Below are positions 1 through 10,560 of a DNA stretch of 64,000 bases, piece by piece; position 1 is the first letter of the stretch, and each line of letters opens with the position of its first letter. A program made the translations under genes and the position numbers. Source of the DNA: Bedellia somnulentella (lineage: Eukaryota; Arthropoda; Insecta; Lepidoptera; Bedelliidae); NCBI GenBank assembly GCA_963576735.1, contig OY755188.1, forward strand, positions 3,472,001 to 3,536,000, given 5' to 3'. Below the pieces are notes generated by a model, which worked only from the letters and a program-made list of their open reading frames with translations, made no database searches and was not told the DNA's origin.

Positions 1-213
1 GTAAGTGTATTTCTTTCTTTTACTTTTAGGTGACCTCACAATTTCTTGGACGTCAGCTACTGCTTTTCCCACCCATTCTCTGTCTCTATCTCTTTTGTTT
101 CTTCTCTGAGGCTTCGTTACTTCTAAGGTAGACAAGTCTGGGCGATATATACTTCGGAGTCGATTATATTCAGCTATTGCTGTCTCCTGAGCTTTGATAC
201 TACTAAAATTCCC
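1..213 (-). CDS. Unrecognised open coding-like frame at the left window edge
   Basis: Read on the minus strand from about 213 down to base 1, one frame stays open for about 70 codons and runs out of the window. It begins just after an in-frame TAG near 208 and has no ATG. The predicted peptide is charged, with segments such as QETAIAEYNRLRSIYRPDLS and KPQRRNKRDRDREWVGKAV, and a lysine-rich end (SPKSKRKKY). I recognise no domain. The compositional bias and the unbroken frame suggest real coding sequence, either an exon of a host gene or an internal piece of a transposable element. No splice site is clear on its 5' side, so the boundary is uncertain. Confidence 0.3.
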
Positions 214-223
214 CTATCGTTTG

Positions 224-268
224 ACGACTGAAAACTCCCATACATGCTGTATGGGAGTTTTCAGTCGT
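224..268. repeat. Perfect 21-bp hairpin with a 3-nt loop
   Basis: Arms 224-244 and 248-268 are exact reverse complements around the loop TGC. Such a tight perfect palindrome suggests a recent template-switch (snap-back) event or the centre of a foldback insertion. Confidence 0.8.
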
Positions 269-269
269 A

Positions 270-1499
270 GAGATGACTCTGTGTGGACAAAAGTCGCCAT
301 TTATGTACAATATTTCACGTTCCATTACACTATATTTACAATTACTTCTATAACAATAGGGCTTAAACTTATATATATATGCAAACTAAATAGAACTAAA
401 CTAACTAACAAATAACTAACTAAATAAATATATATCTACTAACTTACAAACTATAACTAAACTAAACTAAATAACACGTAAAGTTCTCCGAATATCAATT
501 ATCACTACAATATTTTTTAGTTTCGAAATGGGTTTTCATTGACAGATGTATCAAATGAATATTATCGAATTATTTTGAAGTACTACTTACACTGCGCTTT
601 GTAACGAAACCATAGAGCGATTCAGACAGGTACAACGCCATCTATCGAGCGCTCATACAATATTTATCGCAATACAATGGAGTTTTAGCTTTATTAATTT
701 AATGAACTTTATGTATTAATTTGTATTAATGATAGTCTATGTATTACATTTATATTATTCTTTTCTATTCTATGTATGTATTCATCCAATTGAATAGGTA
801 CTTGAACAACGAACAAAGTTAACAATGCAGTCAAAATCCATACATAATGTTCTTGCCAAACCGCAAATATAAAATTGTTTTCTATGGCATATAATTTTTT
901 ATGTTTTTTATAATTTTTCCTTTATATGTGGCTAATGACCTATCTTGGTGCAAAATTTGAAGTTTATAAGTCTGCTAGAAGTACCTTAGATTTTTGATGA
1001 TCTGTCAGTGAGTCTGTGAGTGACAAAATGGTGTAACTTTGATCGACCGTAACTCCTAAACTATTAATTCATTTGGCGTGTAATTTAGAACTTAAGCTTG
1101 TTCTAATGCCTACTATTATTCACCGAAAACCTAAACTCCTAGCTTTGTCCACGTCGAAGATATAGGGGGGGCGAAACAGCCGCGAACCGCTTCGAGAAAA
1201 GATGGTACGGCCGTGCCCGTTTTGCTCAAGACTTGGCAGGGGCACTGCCGTGCCCCCAGATTCCCTCCTCCAGATTGGTTACTTTGAATTTGACTCCGAC
1301 CCACTTTGAGAATGTAATTTCTCATATCCCGTGGGTGGGTCATAAAGGCGCTGTAATACCCTTGCATATGCACCCACAACAAACCATTACAACTTTTTCC
1401 CCCACATAACTCCTAAAAGTAACTGTTTTTTTAATCCATGGCCACCTCATTTTGTATCCATAACCCGTGTCTCATACGTACTATGTATATGTACATCTT
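270..1499. other. No gene recognised; AT-rich DNA with decayed repeat sequence
   Basis: 350-480 is CTAA-rich low-complexity sequence. 900-1400 contains a phrase with direct CAGTGAGTCTGTGAGTGA-type repeats, which looks like decayed dispersed-repeat sequence. No open frame here has recognisable protein similarity. Confidence 0.4.
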
Positions 1500-1582
1500 G
1501 TCTTACTACACTAAAAGTGTGCATTTTAAACAGGAAATTATACCCCGTATTAAATAAAATATAAGTAAATTATTCTGAACGT
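1500..1582. repeat. Left copy of an 83-bp duplication flanking an A retroposon
   Basis: Bases 1500-1582 recur at 1838-1920 with one obvious mismatch (cattTTaaac versus cattATaaac). The A copy sits exactly between them, so this behaves as an unusually long target-site duplication. Confidence 0.8.
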
Positions 1583-1837
1583 GAGCTGTGTAGTGTCGGC
1601 ATAGAATAACACTACCCCATTTCTTGCGGTGGGTGTACGTAAGAGGCGACTAACGGTATGGGGCTATTAAGGGATTTTTGGACGATGCGGTTGGAGACCC
1701 ATCACCAAACAACCTTTATTTTTACTATCTTTTCCCCACTCAAATTTCCAAAAGTGGCTGAGGAATTTCTAATTCTTTAGCTCTGGCTACCCCTTCCTGG
1801 GATTTATAGCCGTGAGTATATGTATGTATGTATGTAT
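1583..1837 (+). mobile_element. Family A retroposon, full length
   Basis: It starts with GAGCTGTGTAGTGTCGGC and ends in the shared 3' module (CTCTGGCTACCCC, then GCCGTGAGTATATG) and an ATGT tail. It is flanked by the 83-bp direct repeat. The internal GGTTGGAGACC resembles a pol III B box (GGTTCRANNCC) with one mismatch. Confidence 0.85.
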
Positions 1838-1920
1838 GTCTTACTACACTAAAAGTGTGCATTATAAACAGGAAATTATACCCCGTATTAAATAAAATAT
1901 AAGTAAATTATTCTGAACGT
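1838..1920. repeat. Right copy of the 83-bp duplication
   Basis: This matches 1500-1582 almost perfectly and directly follows the ATGT tail of the A copy. Confidence 0.8.
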
Positions 1921-1937
1921 CATCTAGAGCATCGTTT

Positions 1938-2027
1938 GTGTTCTAGACACAAATAAATAGCAAGAAAGCTTAGAATGTAAGTTAAGTAAATAGGCATCTT
2001 GACGACATAGGTCTATCTACTTAGTCT
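1938..2027. repeat. Left copy of a ~90-bp direct duplication
   Basis: It is repeated at 2516-2605 with roughly 8-10 differences. The pair flanks two oppositely oriented A copies. Confidence 0.7.
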
Positions 2028-2240
2028 CGTGGGTATCTGTAAGAGGTAACTAAGAGTATTGGAGATTTTTAAGTGATTTTGGGCAATGCGGTTGAAGACC
2101 CATCACCGACCATCCTTGATTTTATTTTTTCCATCAAAATTCAAAAGTCGCTTCAGGAACTACAATTTTTAGAGCTCTTTCCTACCCTTTTATGGATTTA
2201 TAGCCGTGAGCATGTGTACAAGTATGTGTAAGTACCACAC
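2028..2240 (+). mobile_element. Family A retroposon, diverged and 5'-truncated
   Basis: It begins inside the A consensus at CGTGGGTATCTGTAAGAGG and continues through the GCGGTTGAAGACCCATCACC segment to TTTATAGCCGTGAGCATGTG and a degraded tail. Confidence 0.7.
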
Positions 2241-2261
2241 CGCATTAGGTGAAGGAAAAGA

Positions 2262-2485
2262 ATCTACAAACATCCTTACTCACGGCTAAATATTCCTAGA
2301 TGGGGTAGCCAGAGCTTCGGTATATGAAATTCCTTAGCCACTTTTGGAAAATGAATGGAGAAAAGATTATAAAGTAAATGATTTGACAAAAATCACTTGA
2401 AAAGCCCCAACACCCTAAGCCGCATCTTATGAATATCCACGGGAAGAAATGGGGTAGTGCTATTCTAAGCCGACACTACACGGCA
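2262..2485 (-). mobile_element. Family A retroposon, minus strand
   Basis: It reads TTACTCACGGC...GGGGTAGCCAGAGC at its 3' side and ends GCCGACACTACACGGC. With 2028-2240 it forms a tail-to-tail inverted pair. Confidence 0.75.
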
Positions 2486-2515
2486 TAAAATATAAGGTTT
2501 TTTTTTTGTTCCAGA

Positions 2516-2605
2516 GTGTTCTAGACACAAATGAATAGCAAGAAAACTTAGAATATAACTTAAGTTAATAGGCATCTTGACGACATACGTCTCTCTACTT
2601 AGTCT
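2516..2605. repeat. Right copy of the ~90-bp direct duplication
   Basis: This is the partner of 1938-2027. The region from 2606 to about 2900 shows no gene; it contains an 11-bp perfect inverted repeat AATATTGGATA near 2727-2754. Confidence 0.7.
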
Positions 2606-2919
2606 TGACAAATCGTAATAATTTGTCTGTTGCTTATCTCTCACCGAAATGTAGCGAATAGGCTGTTTGCTTTATACGCCCCAATACAGTTATACCTAAG
2701 AGGATGGAACGCTAAAAGAGAATAATATTGGATAGTCATTATCCAATATTTACAAGTTTGGGAGAACCATCGCCTCTAATACAGGAGAAGCGTGCTTCAA
2801 ATGGTGAGTTGGGTCCATATCAATGTGTTTTTTGTTAGACCAAAGGTGTAAATACACTTATAAGTTAATACATTTAGTAGTATTTATCATAGAGTTATGG
2901 TGAATGGTGACGGAAAATA

Positions 2920-2980
2920 TAATGAATGAAACCCACATGACTGAGTTGAAGTTAGTCATGTGACGTTGTATGATAGATGA
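2920..2980 (+). mobile_element. Family B SINE fragment
   Basis: The phrase AACCCACATGACTGAGTTG followed by TAGTCATGTGAC matches the middle of the full B copy at 43,683. Confidence 0.55.
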
Positions 2981-3059
2981 AACTGCTTGGTGTCACCAGG
3001 GCTCTATTTAGGATATTTCCAGACATACACCAATATTGTAATATGACTAAGAAAAGATG

Positions 3060-3190
3060 TGTGTTGCTGAGTTTCTTACGGGTTCTTCTCGCAACAATAC
3101 ACCTTCCGCATCCGAAGTAGAGTCAGTAGAGTAAGATTTAACTTATACGTAAGTTTGTGACGTTCAAAAATAGAGAACAATTCTTTTTAT
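3060..3190 (+). repeat. Likely 3'-end fragment of a lepidopteran interspersed repeat
   Basis: The string GAGTTTCTTACGGGTTCTTC and the following CACCTTCCG...GTAGAGTC resemble a 3'-end sequence I associate with lepidopteran LINEs. The family cannot be named from the sequence alone. Confidence 0.4.
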
Positions 3191-3198
3191 TTTGAAAC

Positions 3199-3999
3199 TA
3201 GTGGATCGTCCCAGCTTCGCACGGGTAGCGTTGTTTTTTAAATATCTGAGGTTTCTTTCTTCAGTCACTGCTCAAGCATTGTGATATTCAGCGCAATGTT
3301 TTCAATTTATTAAATTTATAGCACTCCCTAAACAGTGTAGTTTGGTGATTTTTAATGCGCTTTAATGAACGGTTCAGTATTTCCGTTTAATAGCAAATTT
3401 TGGAATAAAACGCTATGAAGTATTTATAACAATCTAAAAAATAAAACATTACGTGTTGTAGGATGCAACTACTGGCGCCATCTAGTATGTTATATGTAAA
3501 TTAGTAACGATTCGGTTTTGGTCACGGGCGCGATGGCTTATTTTATGTATAATTTCGGTGTTTCTCTACCGATTTCTATGATTCTTTTTTTATTGAATTG
3601 GTAATGTAAAATGTAAAATGAGTGAGAGGTTTACAAACGTAAGAGTAAACAAATATAATCAGAATGTTACGAACTGCTAAGCTATCAGGAATTACCCGTG
3701 TTATTGTGAGTCAACCGTAAAAGATAGACATAAACTGTTGAGGATTTTTTTTTTAGATAATTTTATGAAGAATATTTCCGTCATAAATGATTTCTATGTA
3801 AGTTTAACCATTAAGGCTGCACACGCGACGGAAGCTTAAAAAATGTAGTAACTTCTTCCGTTTTCCCAAAATTTCCCAAAATTCCCCTTTACTACCCTGC
3901 TGGAAAGTATACAAAAACCTGCCCAGGAGTATGGAGAATAATTGTACCAAGTTTCGTCAAAATCCGTCGAGTAGTTAGTCCATAAGGAACATACAAACC

Positions 4000-4045
<46 letters not shown>

Positions 4046-4165
4046 AAATTTACTGATTGCATTTTTGGCATCAGTATCGATCCCTAATCACCACCTGATA
4101 GTTATTTTAAAAATATATTTCATGTACAGAATTGACCTCTCTACAGATTTATTATAAGTATAAAT
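3199..4165 (+). mobile_element. Family C dispersed repeat, copy 1, with internal (GACA)n
   Basis: It begins ACTAGTGGATCGTCCCAGCT and ends ACAGATTTATTATAAGTATA, and is nearly collinear with 7226-8166 and 51,598-52,954 (minus). It has no coding capacity. The type is unassigned: a non-autonomous DNA or Helitron-like element is possible, but I see no terminal inverted repeat or convincing target duplication. Confidence 0.75.
3999..4042. repeat. (GACA)n microsatellite inside family C
   Basis: About 11 units of GACA. All three C copies carry it at the same internal position, so the microsatellite moved with the element. Confidence 0.95.
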
Positions 4166-4315
4166 AAATATTTTTCATCTTTTTTTATCTTTATCTTTTA
4201 TGGCTTTCGGTGGCGGCGAACTAACGGCGATTATATGTATAAAATCAAGTATGAAGTTATTTTACCTTCAAATAATGATTATAATTCTATCTCTTTCCTT
4301 AGTTAATATTTTGCA

Positions 4316-4400
4316 AGGGGGCTAATGTTTCGGGTGTTTTAATAGATTTTTTTGGACGATGGGTTAGGTTACTAATCAATCAACAATGATTTAATTCAGC
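4316..4400 (+). mobile_element. Very diverged family A fragment
   Basis: The phrase GGGTGTTTTAATAGATTTTT followed by GGACGATGGGTTAGG and an ATCAACAATG stretch loosely follows the A consensus middle. Weak support. Confidence 0.3.
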
Positions 4401-4569
4401 ATCTATTATCCTCTACAATATGCAAATCATTTTCCAAATATGTGTAATAAATAGATTAGAAGCTTTGACTCAATATGTTGCGTTTCGTACTTGGATGGAA
4501 ATATTGAAAACACTTATAGTTTCATAATGTCTGTCTTTTTGCATATCAGAGCAATTTAACCTTCTGATA

Positions 4570-4808
4570 GCTGTGTAGTGTCAGCTTAGAATAACACTAA
4601 CCCATTTCTTCCGTCGGGTGTCCGTAAGAGGTGACTAACGGTATTGGGGATTTTTGGGCAATGCGGTTGGAGACCCATCACCAACAACCTTTATTTATCA
4701 TCTTTTCCCCACTTAACTTCGAAAAGTAGCTGAGGAATTCCTTATATCGAAGCTCTGGCTACCCCTTCTAGGGATTTATAGCCGTGAGTTATGTATGTAT
4801 GTATGTGA
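4570..4808 (+). mobile_element. Family A retroposon, full length
   Basis: It starts GCTGTGTAGTGTCAGCTTAG, has GCGGTTGGAGACCCATCACC in the middle, and ends GCCGTGAGTTATGTATG with an ATGT tail. Confidence 0.85.
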
Positions 4809-5466
4809 AAATTGTTTGTAGTTAAAATATTCAGTTATATATAAAATTCTTTAATTTTTAAAATAATTAAATATGACGGACACATGCAACTATTGTGTTC
4901 ATGTGGGTTAAAGGAATTCTACAGCACAGGTCTTAAAAAAAATAATTGGAATCTAAGCCAACATTATACGAACTTTACTTTACAGTTAAGTTAATAGATT
5001 CTCAGTTCCATCCAAAATTCTTAACATCATTCGTATTCAACAATCAGAGCCACTCGTCGACGGAAGTAATTGAGTGAGCGGTTGAAATATAGGCTGTTTT
5101 GTAACACTGATTTCTATTGTTTTTACGCAAACATTTATTTGAGAAATACATTTTATTTGTTTTGCCGATTCAATAGCAATCACGGTTCATTTAACAATAT
5201 ATCGTTCTAATCAAAAACCTGTAGTATTTTAATGGCCCAATGATAAAATGTTGTTTATGTTAATCGTATTTTTGTTCGTTTTGTTTACTCATATTTTGAT
5301 CATTCTGTTTAAGCTGGTTATAAGAGTGCTTTGAATATTTTTACAGCAGTAGTGTTAAGTCGGCTAAAATGCATTGCTTGAGTTATTAACTTACTTCATA
5401 AAAAAAGTAAGCATTTTTTTTATTATCATTCAAATCACTTGCCAAACATTGCAGATTCAAAATGAT
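4809..5466. other. No feature recognised
   Basis: AT-rich sequence between two A copies. I see no open frame with protein similarity and no repeat shared with the rest of the window. Confidence 0.4.
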
Positions 5467-5479
5467 AATAATAACAACT

Positions 5480-5622
5480 TGCGGTTGGAGCCCCATCACC
5501 AACAACCTTTGTACTACCATCTTTTCCCCACTCAACTTTCAAATGTGGCTGAGGAATTTGTTATTTCTCAGCTCTGGCTACCCCTTTTAGGGATTTATAG
5601 CCGTGAGTATATGTATGTATGT
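5480..5622 (+). mobile_element. Family A retroposon, 5'-truncated, with 13-bp TSD
   Basis: It starts mid-element at TGCGGTTGGAGCCCC and ends in the ATGT tail. The direct repeat AATAATAACAACT flanks it at 5467-5479 and 5623-5635. Truncation at the 5' end plus a TSD is the signature of target-primed reverse transcription. Confidence 0.9.
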
Positions 5623-5664
5623 AATAATAACAACTCAAACTCTTAAATTCCAACATTCAGGCAG

Positions 5665-5795
5665 GAGGTGTTTATACTTCTGAACATCACGTGACATTAT
5701 TGTCACTTGGTATTCAGAGTACCCACACTTGGCTTGGTATTAAAGTAATAGGGTTCAGGCTCATCGCCGTTTTGTACGAATACACTGTCATAAGT
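5665..5795 (-). mobile_element. Family B SINE fragment
   Basis: It contains ACTTCTGAACATCACGTGAC, the CAGAGTACCCAC segment and CGCCGTTTTGTACGAATACA in the minus orientation of B. Both the tRNA-like head and the tail are missing. Confidence 0.7.
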
Positions 5796-5810
5796 CTATA
5801 CATGAAACTA

Positions 5811-6063
5811 GCCGTGTAGTGTCGGCTTAGAATAACACCACCCCATTTCTACCCGTGGGTGATCGTAAGAGGCGACTAAGGGTATAGAGGCTTTTTAAGT
5901 GGTTTTTGGGCGATGTGGTTGGAGACCCGTCACCAAAAACATTTATTATTACTATCTTTTCCCCAATCAACTTCCAAAAGTGGCTAAGGAATTTCTAATT
6001 CCAAAGCTCTGGCTACCCCGTTAAGGGATTTATAGTCGTGAGTATATCTATGTATGTATGTAT
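5811..6063 (+). mobile_element. Family A retroposon, subfamily A1
   Basis: It starts GCCGTGTAGTGTCGGCTTAG, with the diagnostic TCTACCCGTGGGTGATCG and GACCCGTCACCAAAAAC of the A1 subtype. It ends in an ATGT tail. Confidence 0.85.
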
Positions 6064-6308
6064 GAATTTTTGTGCTGTGTTTTCCTTTGTACGTGTGTAG
6101 CAGCGAATAAATGTTTTTCTTTCTTTTCTTTCTTTCTTTATGAAACTTATCCATGTGGATTACCTCTCATGTTTTTTCTCACACTTAATAAACCGTGTTA
6201 AGTTACTCACAAACATGAAATCGTGTGAAAACTGATATGTCCTATTTTAACTTCAATTCGCCTTTGACATGAATATCTTTACAAACGAGAGAGATATCAC
6301 ATACATAA

Positions 6309-6403
6309 TATACTCACAGCCATAAATCCCAAAAAGGGGTAGCCAGAGCTATAGAGCAAGAAACTCCTCAGCAACTCAGGGGGTGGTAAATTTGTTGGAA
6401 ACC
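6309..6403 (-). mobile_element. Family A retroposon, 3'-end fragment
   Basis: Reads TACTCACAGCCATAAATCCC then GGGGTAGCCAGAGC, the reverse complement of the A 3' module. Confidence 0.7.
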
Positions 6404-6618
6404 ACATTACTATACTACCCAGTATGGTACATTTTGTAAAATTTAACGTACTTTAGTTTTTTGTATCAGTTTCATTGTCAGAAATTAGTTGGCATGTTGG
6501 AATTGGAAGCCGTATAATTTAGTGTTTATTTAAGGGTGTATTTACTCGTTTATATTGGTGCCGCAGTGTTTGTTTCACGCTACACAAAAATATTATATAT
6601 ATTATATTATATATATTA

Positions 6619-6900
6619 GCCGTGTAGTGTCGGCTTAGAATAACACTACCCCATTTCTACCCGTGGGTGATCGTAAGAGGCGACTAAGGGTATAGGGGCT
6701 TATTAAGTGATTTTTGGGCGATGTGGTAAGAGGCGACTAACGGTATTGTGGATTTAAGGGATTTTGGGCGATGCGGTTGGAGACCCATCACCAATAACCT
6801 TTATTTTGCCATCTTTTCCCCACTCAACTTTCCAAAAGTGGCTGAGGAACTTCTAGTTCCTTAGCTCTGGCTACCCCTTCTAGGGATTTATAGCCGTGAG

Positions 6901-6931
<31 letters not shown>

Positions 6932-7080
6932 GGTTGGAGACCCGTCACCAAAAACATTTATTATTACCATCTTTTCCCCAATCAACTTCCAAAAGTGGCT
7001 GAGGAATTTTTCATTCCAAAGCTCTGGCTACCCCGTTAAGGGATTTATAGCCGTGAGTATATGTATGTATGTATGTATGT
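6619..7080 (+). mobile_element. Composite: A1 retroposon split by a nested A2 retroposon
   Basis: The outer A1 occupies 6619-6727 and 6935-7080. A 5'-truncated A2 (6728-6927) lies inside it, bounded by the 7-bp repeat ATGTGGT at 6721-6727 and 6928-6934. The outer reading (GGGCGATGTGG then TTGGAGACCCGTC) rejoins cleanly when the insert and one repeat copy are removed. The insertion falls on the putative B-box region. Confidence 0.85.
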
Positions 7081-7225
7081 ACAAAAATATGTCAAAAAAG
7101 ATTTATTTATATAAGATCCAAAATCCTATTTTTATTTTCTGCCAAAAAGGTGAAACGGGGCCCTATTATACAATTGAAACTCACACAGATTTACTTACAG
7201 AGTTTTGCATTTATATTCTTTACTA

Positions 7226-8006
7226 GTGGATCGGCCCAGCTTCGCACTGGTAGCGTTGTTTTTTGAATATCTGACGTTTCTTTCTTCAGTCACTGCTCAA
7301 GCATTGTGAAATTCAGCGTAATGTTTTCAATTTATTAAATTTATAGCACTCCCTTAACAGTGTAGTTTGGTGATTTTGAATGCGCTTTAATGAACGGTTC
7401 AGTATTTCCGTTTAATAGCAAAATTTGGAATAAAACGCCATGAAGTATTTATAACAATCTAAAAAATAAATCATTACGTTATATAGGATGCAACTACTGG
7501 CGCCATCTAGTATGTTATATGTAAATTAGTAAAGATTTGGTTTCGATCACGGGCGCGATGGCTTATTTTATGTATGATTTCGGTGTTTGTCTACCGATTT
7601 CTATGATTCTTTTTTTATTGAATAGGTAATAATGTTACCTTTTTTAAATTACATTTGGGATGAGTGAGACGTTTACAAACGTAAGAGTAAACAAATACAA
7701 TCAGGATGGTCCGAACTGCTAAGCTATCAGGAATTACACGTGTTATTGTGAGTGAGAGTATAATTTTATGAAGAATATTTCCGCCACACATGATTTCTAT
7801 GTAAGTTTAACCATTAAGGCTGCACACTCGACGGAAGCTTAAAAAATGGAGTAACTTCTCCCGTTTTCCCAAAATTTCCCAAAATTCCCCTTTACTTCTC
7901 TGCTGGAAAGTATACAAAAACCTGCGCAGGAGTATGAAGAATAATTGTACCAAGTTTCGTTAAAATCTGTCGAGTAGTTTTTGTTTCCATAAGGAACATA
8001 CAAACC

Positions 8007-8041
<35 letters not shown>

Positions 8042-8166
8042 CGACAAAAATTTTACTGATTGCATTTTTGGCATCAGTATCGATCCCTAATCACTACCTG
8101 ATAGTTATTTTGAAAATATATTTCATGTACAGAATTGACCTCTCTACAGATTTATTATAAGTATAG
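7226..8166 (+). mobile_element. Family C dispersed repeat, copy 2
   Basis: Starts CTAGTGGATCGGCCCAGCTT and ends CTACAGATTTATTATAAGTA. It is collinear with copy 1, including the GACA tract, and lacks a ~28-bp stretch near 7760 that copies 1 and 3 have. Confidence 0.75.
8007..8040. repeat. (GACA)n microsatellite inside family C
   Basis: About 8 units, ending in the variant ccgac. Confidence 0.95.
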
Positions 8167-8169
8167 ATG

Positions 8170-8566
8170 AAAATTTAATATACTTATTAAATTATTTCTA
8201 TTTTCTATTAAGGGGGACTTTCCTATAACAGACGTATTGTTATTTACAATGTTCATGATATTATTTATATAGATTAGTCTATAGTTTCACAAATCACCTT
8301 AAGACCGGCGCAAATTACAAAATAGGTGGCAAAATATATGGGATGTGAGTGATGGATAGGATGTATACGAAATCTAAGGTAAATATGTTTATCCTGTTCC
8401 GTTGTTGTATTGTACATAAGTCTTTTTGTATTTCTGTGTTATGTTATTATTGTGCCTATAGTGCCAAATTAACATCTTTTCTTCCTTTTTTTTCTCTTAA
8501 ATGAAATGTAAAATTTTGTAAACAGATAATAACTAAATATTAAAATAAAACTATGATCATGATGAT
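8170..8566. other. No feature recognised
   Basis: AT-rich; no protein-like frame and no repeat shared with other parts of the window. Confidence 0.4.
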
Positions 8567-8813
8567 GCTGTGTAGTGTTGGCTTAGAGTAGCACTACCCC
8601 ATTTCTTCCGGTGGGTGTACGTAAGAGGCGACTTACGGTATTGGGGCTTTTAAGGGGTTTTTGGGCGATGCGGTTGAAGACCCATCACCAACAACCTTTA
8701 TTTTTACCATCTTTTCCCCACTCACATTGCCAAAAGAGGCTGAGGAATATCTGATTCCTTAGCTCTGGCTAGCCCTGCTAGGGATTTACAGCCGTGAGTA
8801 TATGTATGTATGT
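8567..8813 (+). mobile_element. Family A retroposon, subfamily A2
   Basis: Starts GCTGTGTAGTGTTGGCTTAG and ends GCCGTGAGTATATGTATG. Full length, with a short tail. Confidence 0.85.
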
Positions 8814-10560
8814 AGTATATGTAAAACTATAATCAGTCTTTGTACTATGGGATGAAGACTACGAATATATTATTGTCAGTATGCATCTGAAAAAAGTAAT
8901 CCATCTGAACATTTCCAAAAGAAACTTCACCTTAAACTGTTCAGCTATAAAATATGTTCGTCCGTCTTTTCTTATCGGATTTCCTTTCTACGTGACTTCT
9001 ATTACAAGCAAAGGATTATAGTATACTTCGTTCCTATCACAAGTGAGTAAGGTTTAAATTAGCACGGATATGTAGTGGTTAGCAAGTTTGCGAGTCAAAA
9101 TCGATGTCCGCTTGACAGATGGCGTGATTCCGGACATGTTATCAGTAGTCATATAATGTTACAGATCTTAGAGTCATACAGTTGTGAGATCTTTTAGAGA
9201 GCAAATAGTTTCAATAGTAAGGTGTACGTATGCTCAATCTGTTGATTTGCAACGAACAATTACTTTGAAAGCCGGCCAAAAGCGTTAGTCGCCCCACGCC
9301 CTGATTACGTATCTTTTGAAGAAGAAGAAGAAGAAGAAGAAAAATTTTATTCAAAAAGTAAGAACTCACTTACAAAGTACTTATGACCTAAACATGATAT
9401 AAATTAAAAAAAAAAAACACTACACTTAACACAAATACACTTACATCTTTAACAATATTTTTTAAAAAAAAATACATCACACGCAATATGTTCTGTTCTT
9501 ACTAAAGAAATGGTAACTGGCTCAGGATATTTCTACCAGTACTGGGTACTAGTAGCACAACTATTGTGCAACAACAACTAGTAACAAAAATATAGTTTGC
9601 AACACAGATCTGTATTTGAATAGATAACGCAAGTGTAATTTCTTGTATAGAAACCAAGCGTGCCATTATTTTTCCACCTACTGTGACGTCACATGAGCAA
9701 TTTAGTGATGAGAACTCCCCGTCAGCGCGTAAACGATTCAATCGATTATATTCGAGTGCATCGACAGACGAATGATAAATTGACAGAAGAATGATAAATC
9801 TAGAATTATACCTGTTTTTTAATAACGCTATTTTCTCATGGTCTCATTTTTATTCTGAGCAACTCTTCCTACATTATTTTCCTCCACCACTACATCTTCG
9901 CGGAGAACAACGATCTAAATCAGTGAGTTAATGAGTCAGTTAGTCAGTGAGTAGTTCAGTAGCCTTTATTATTATAATAACTTGTCCTTATTGATAACCT
10001 ACCTAATTAACTAGTTTCAATAATTTGTTCTCGGAAAGAAAAGAAAGACGAAATGATTTAAACAAACCCCGAGAAGAAATTTTATCTACAAAAAGGAAAG
10101 CCAGTAGAAGGCGCTATGACAAAATATAATACAACCCAGAACTAATTCGGATTTGTAAAAAAAAACAAATAAAATAACTTATACTACTACTGTAGAGAAG
10201 GAAAAATAATCAAGTATTTTTTTTTGTTGTCTGTTTTTCTCCAGGCTGTATCTCATAAACAGTGATAACTAGAAAGCTGAAAACTAGAAAGCTGAAACAA
10301 ATACAAGTAAAAAAAGGATTTTAGGGGGGGCTCCTTACAATAAACGTGCTTTTTTCCGTAATTGTTTGCTCAATATTAAAACGTTAATAAGTAGATACTT
10401 AAAATTTTCACAGTTATTTACTTGTATATCACCTTTCAAAATAAATAATTAAATAACAGTAAAGTAAATATCAAAGGGGCTCCCATTCAAAAACGTTATT
10501 TTCTATTATAGAAGATAGTACAGAAATCTTCGTTTGTTCAATATTTGTATATAAAAAAAA
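8814..10560. other. No gene recognised; AT-rich region with a (GAA)n tract
   Basis: A GAA microsatellite lies at 9318-9340. 10,220-10,520 holds two loosely similar blocks (GGGGGCTCCTTACAATAAACG and GGGGCTCCCATTCAAAAACG), suggesting a decayed repeat. Minus-strand frames at 9502-9741 have no recognisable similarity. Confidence 0.4.

Noticed and set aside
3999..4042. CRISPR-like or coding repeat array
   Set aside because: It is a plain tetranucleotide microsatellite in a dispersed eukaryotic repeat.
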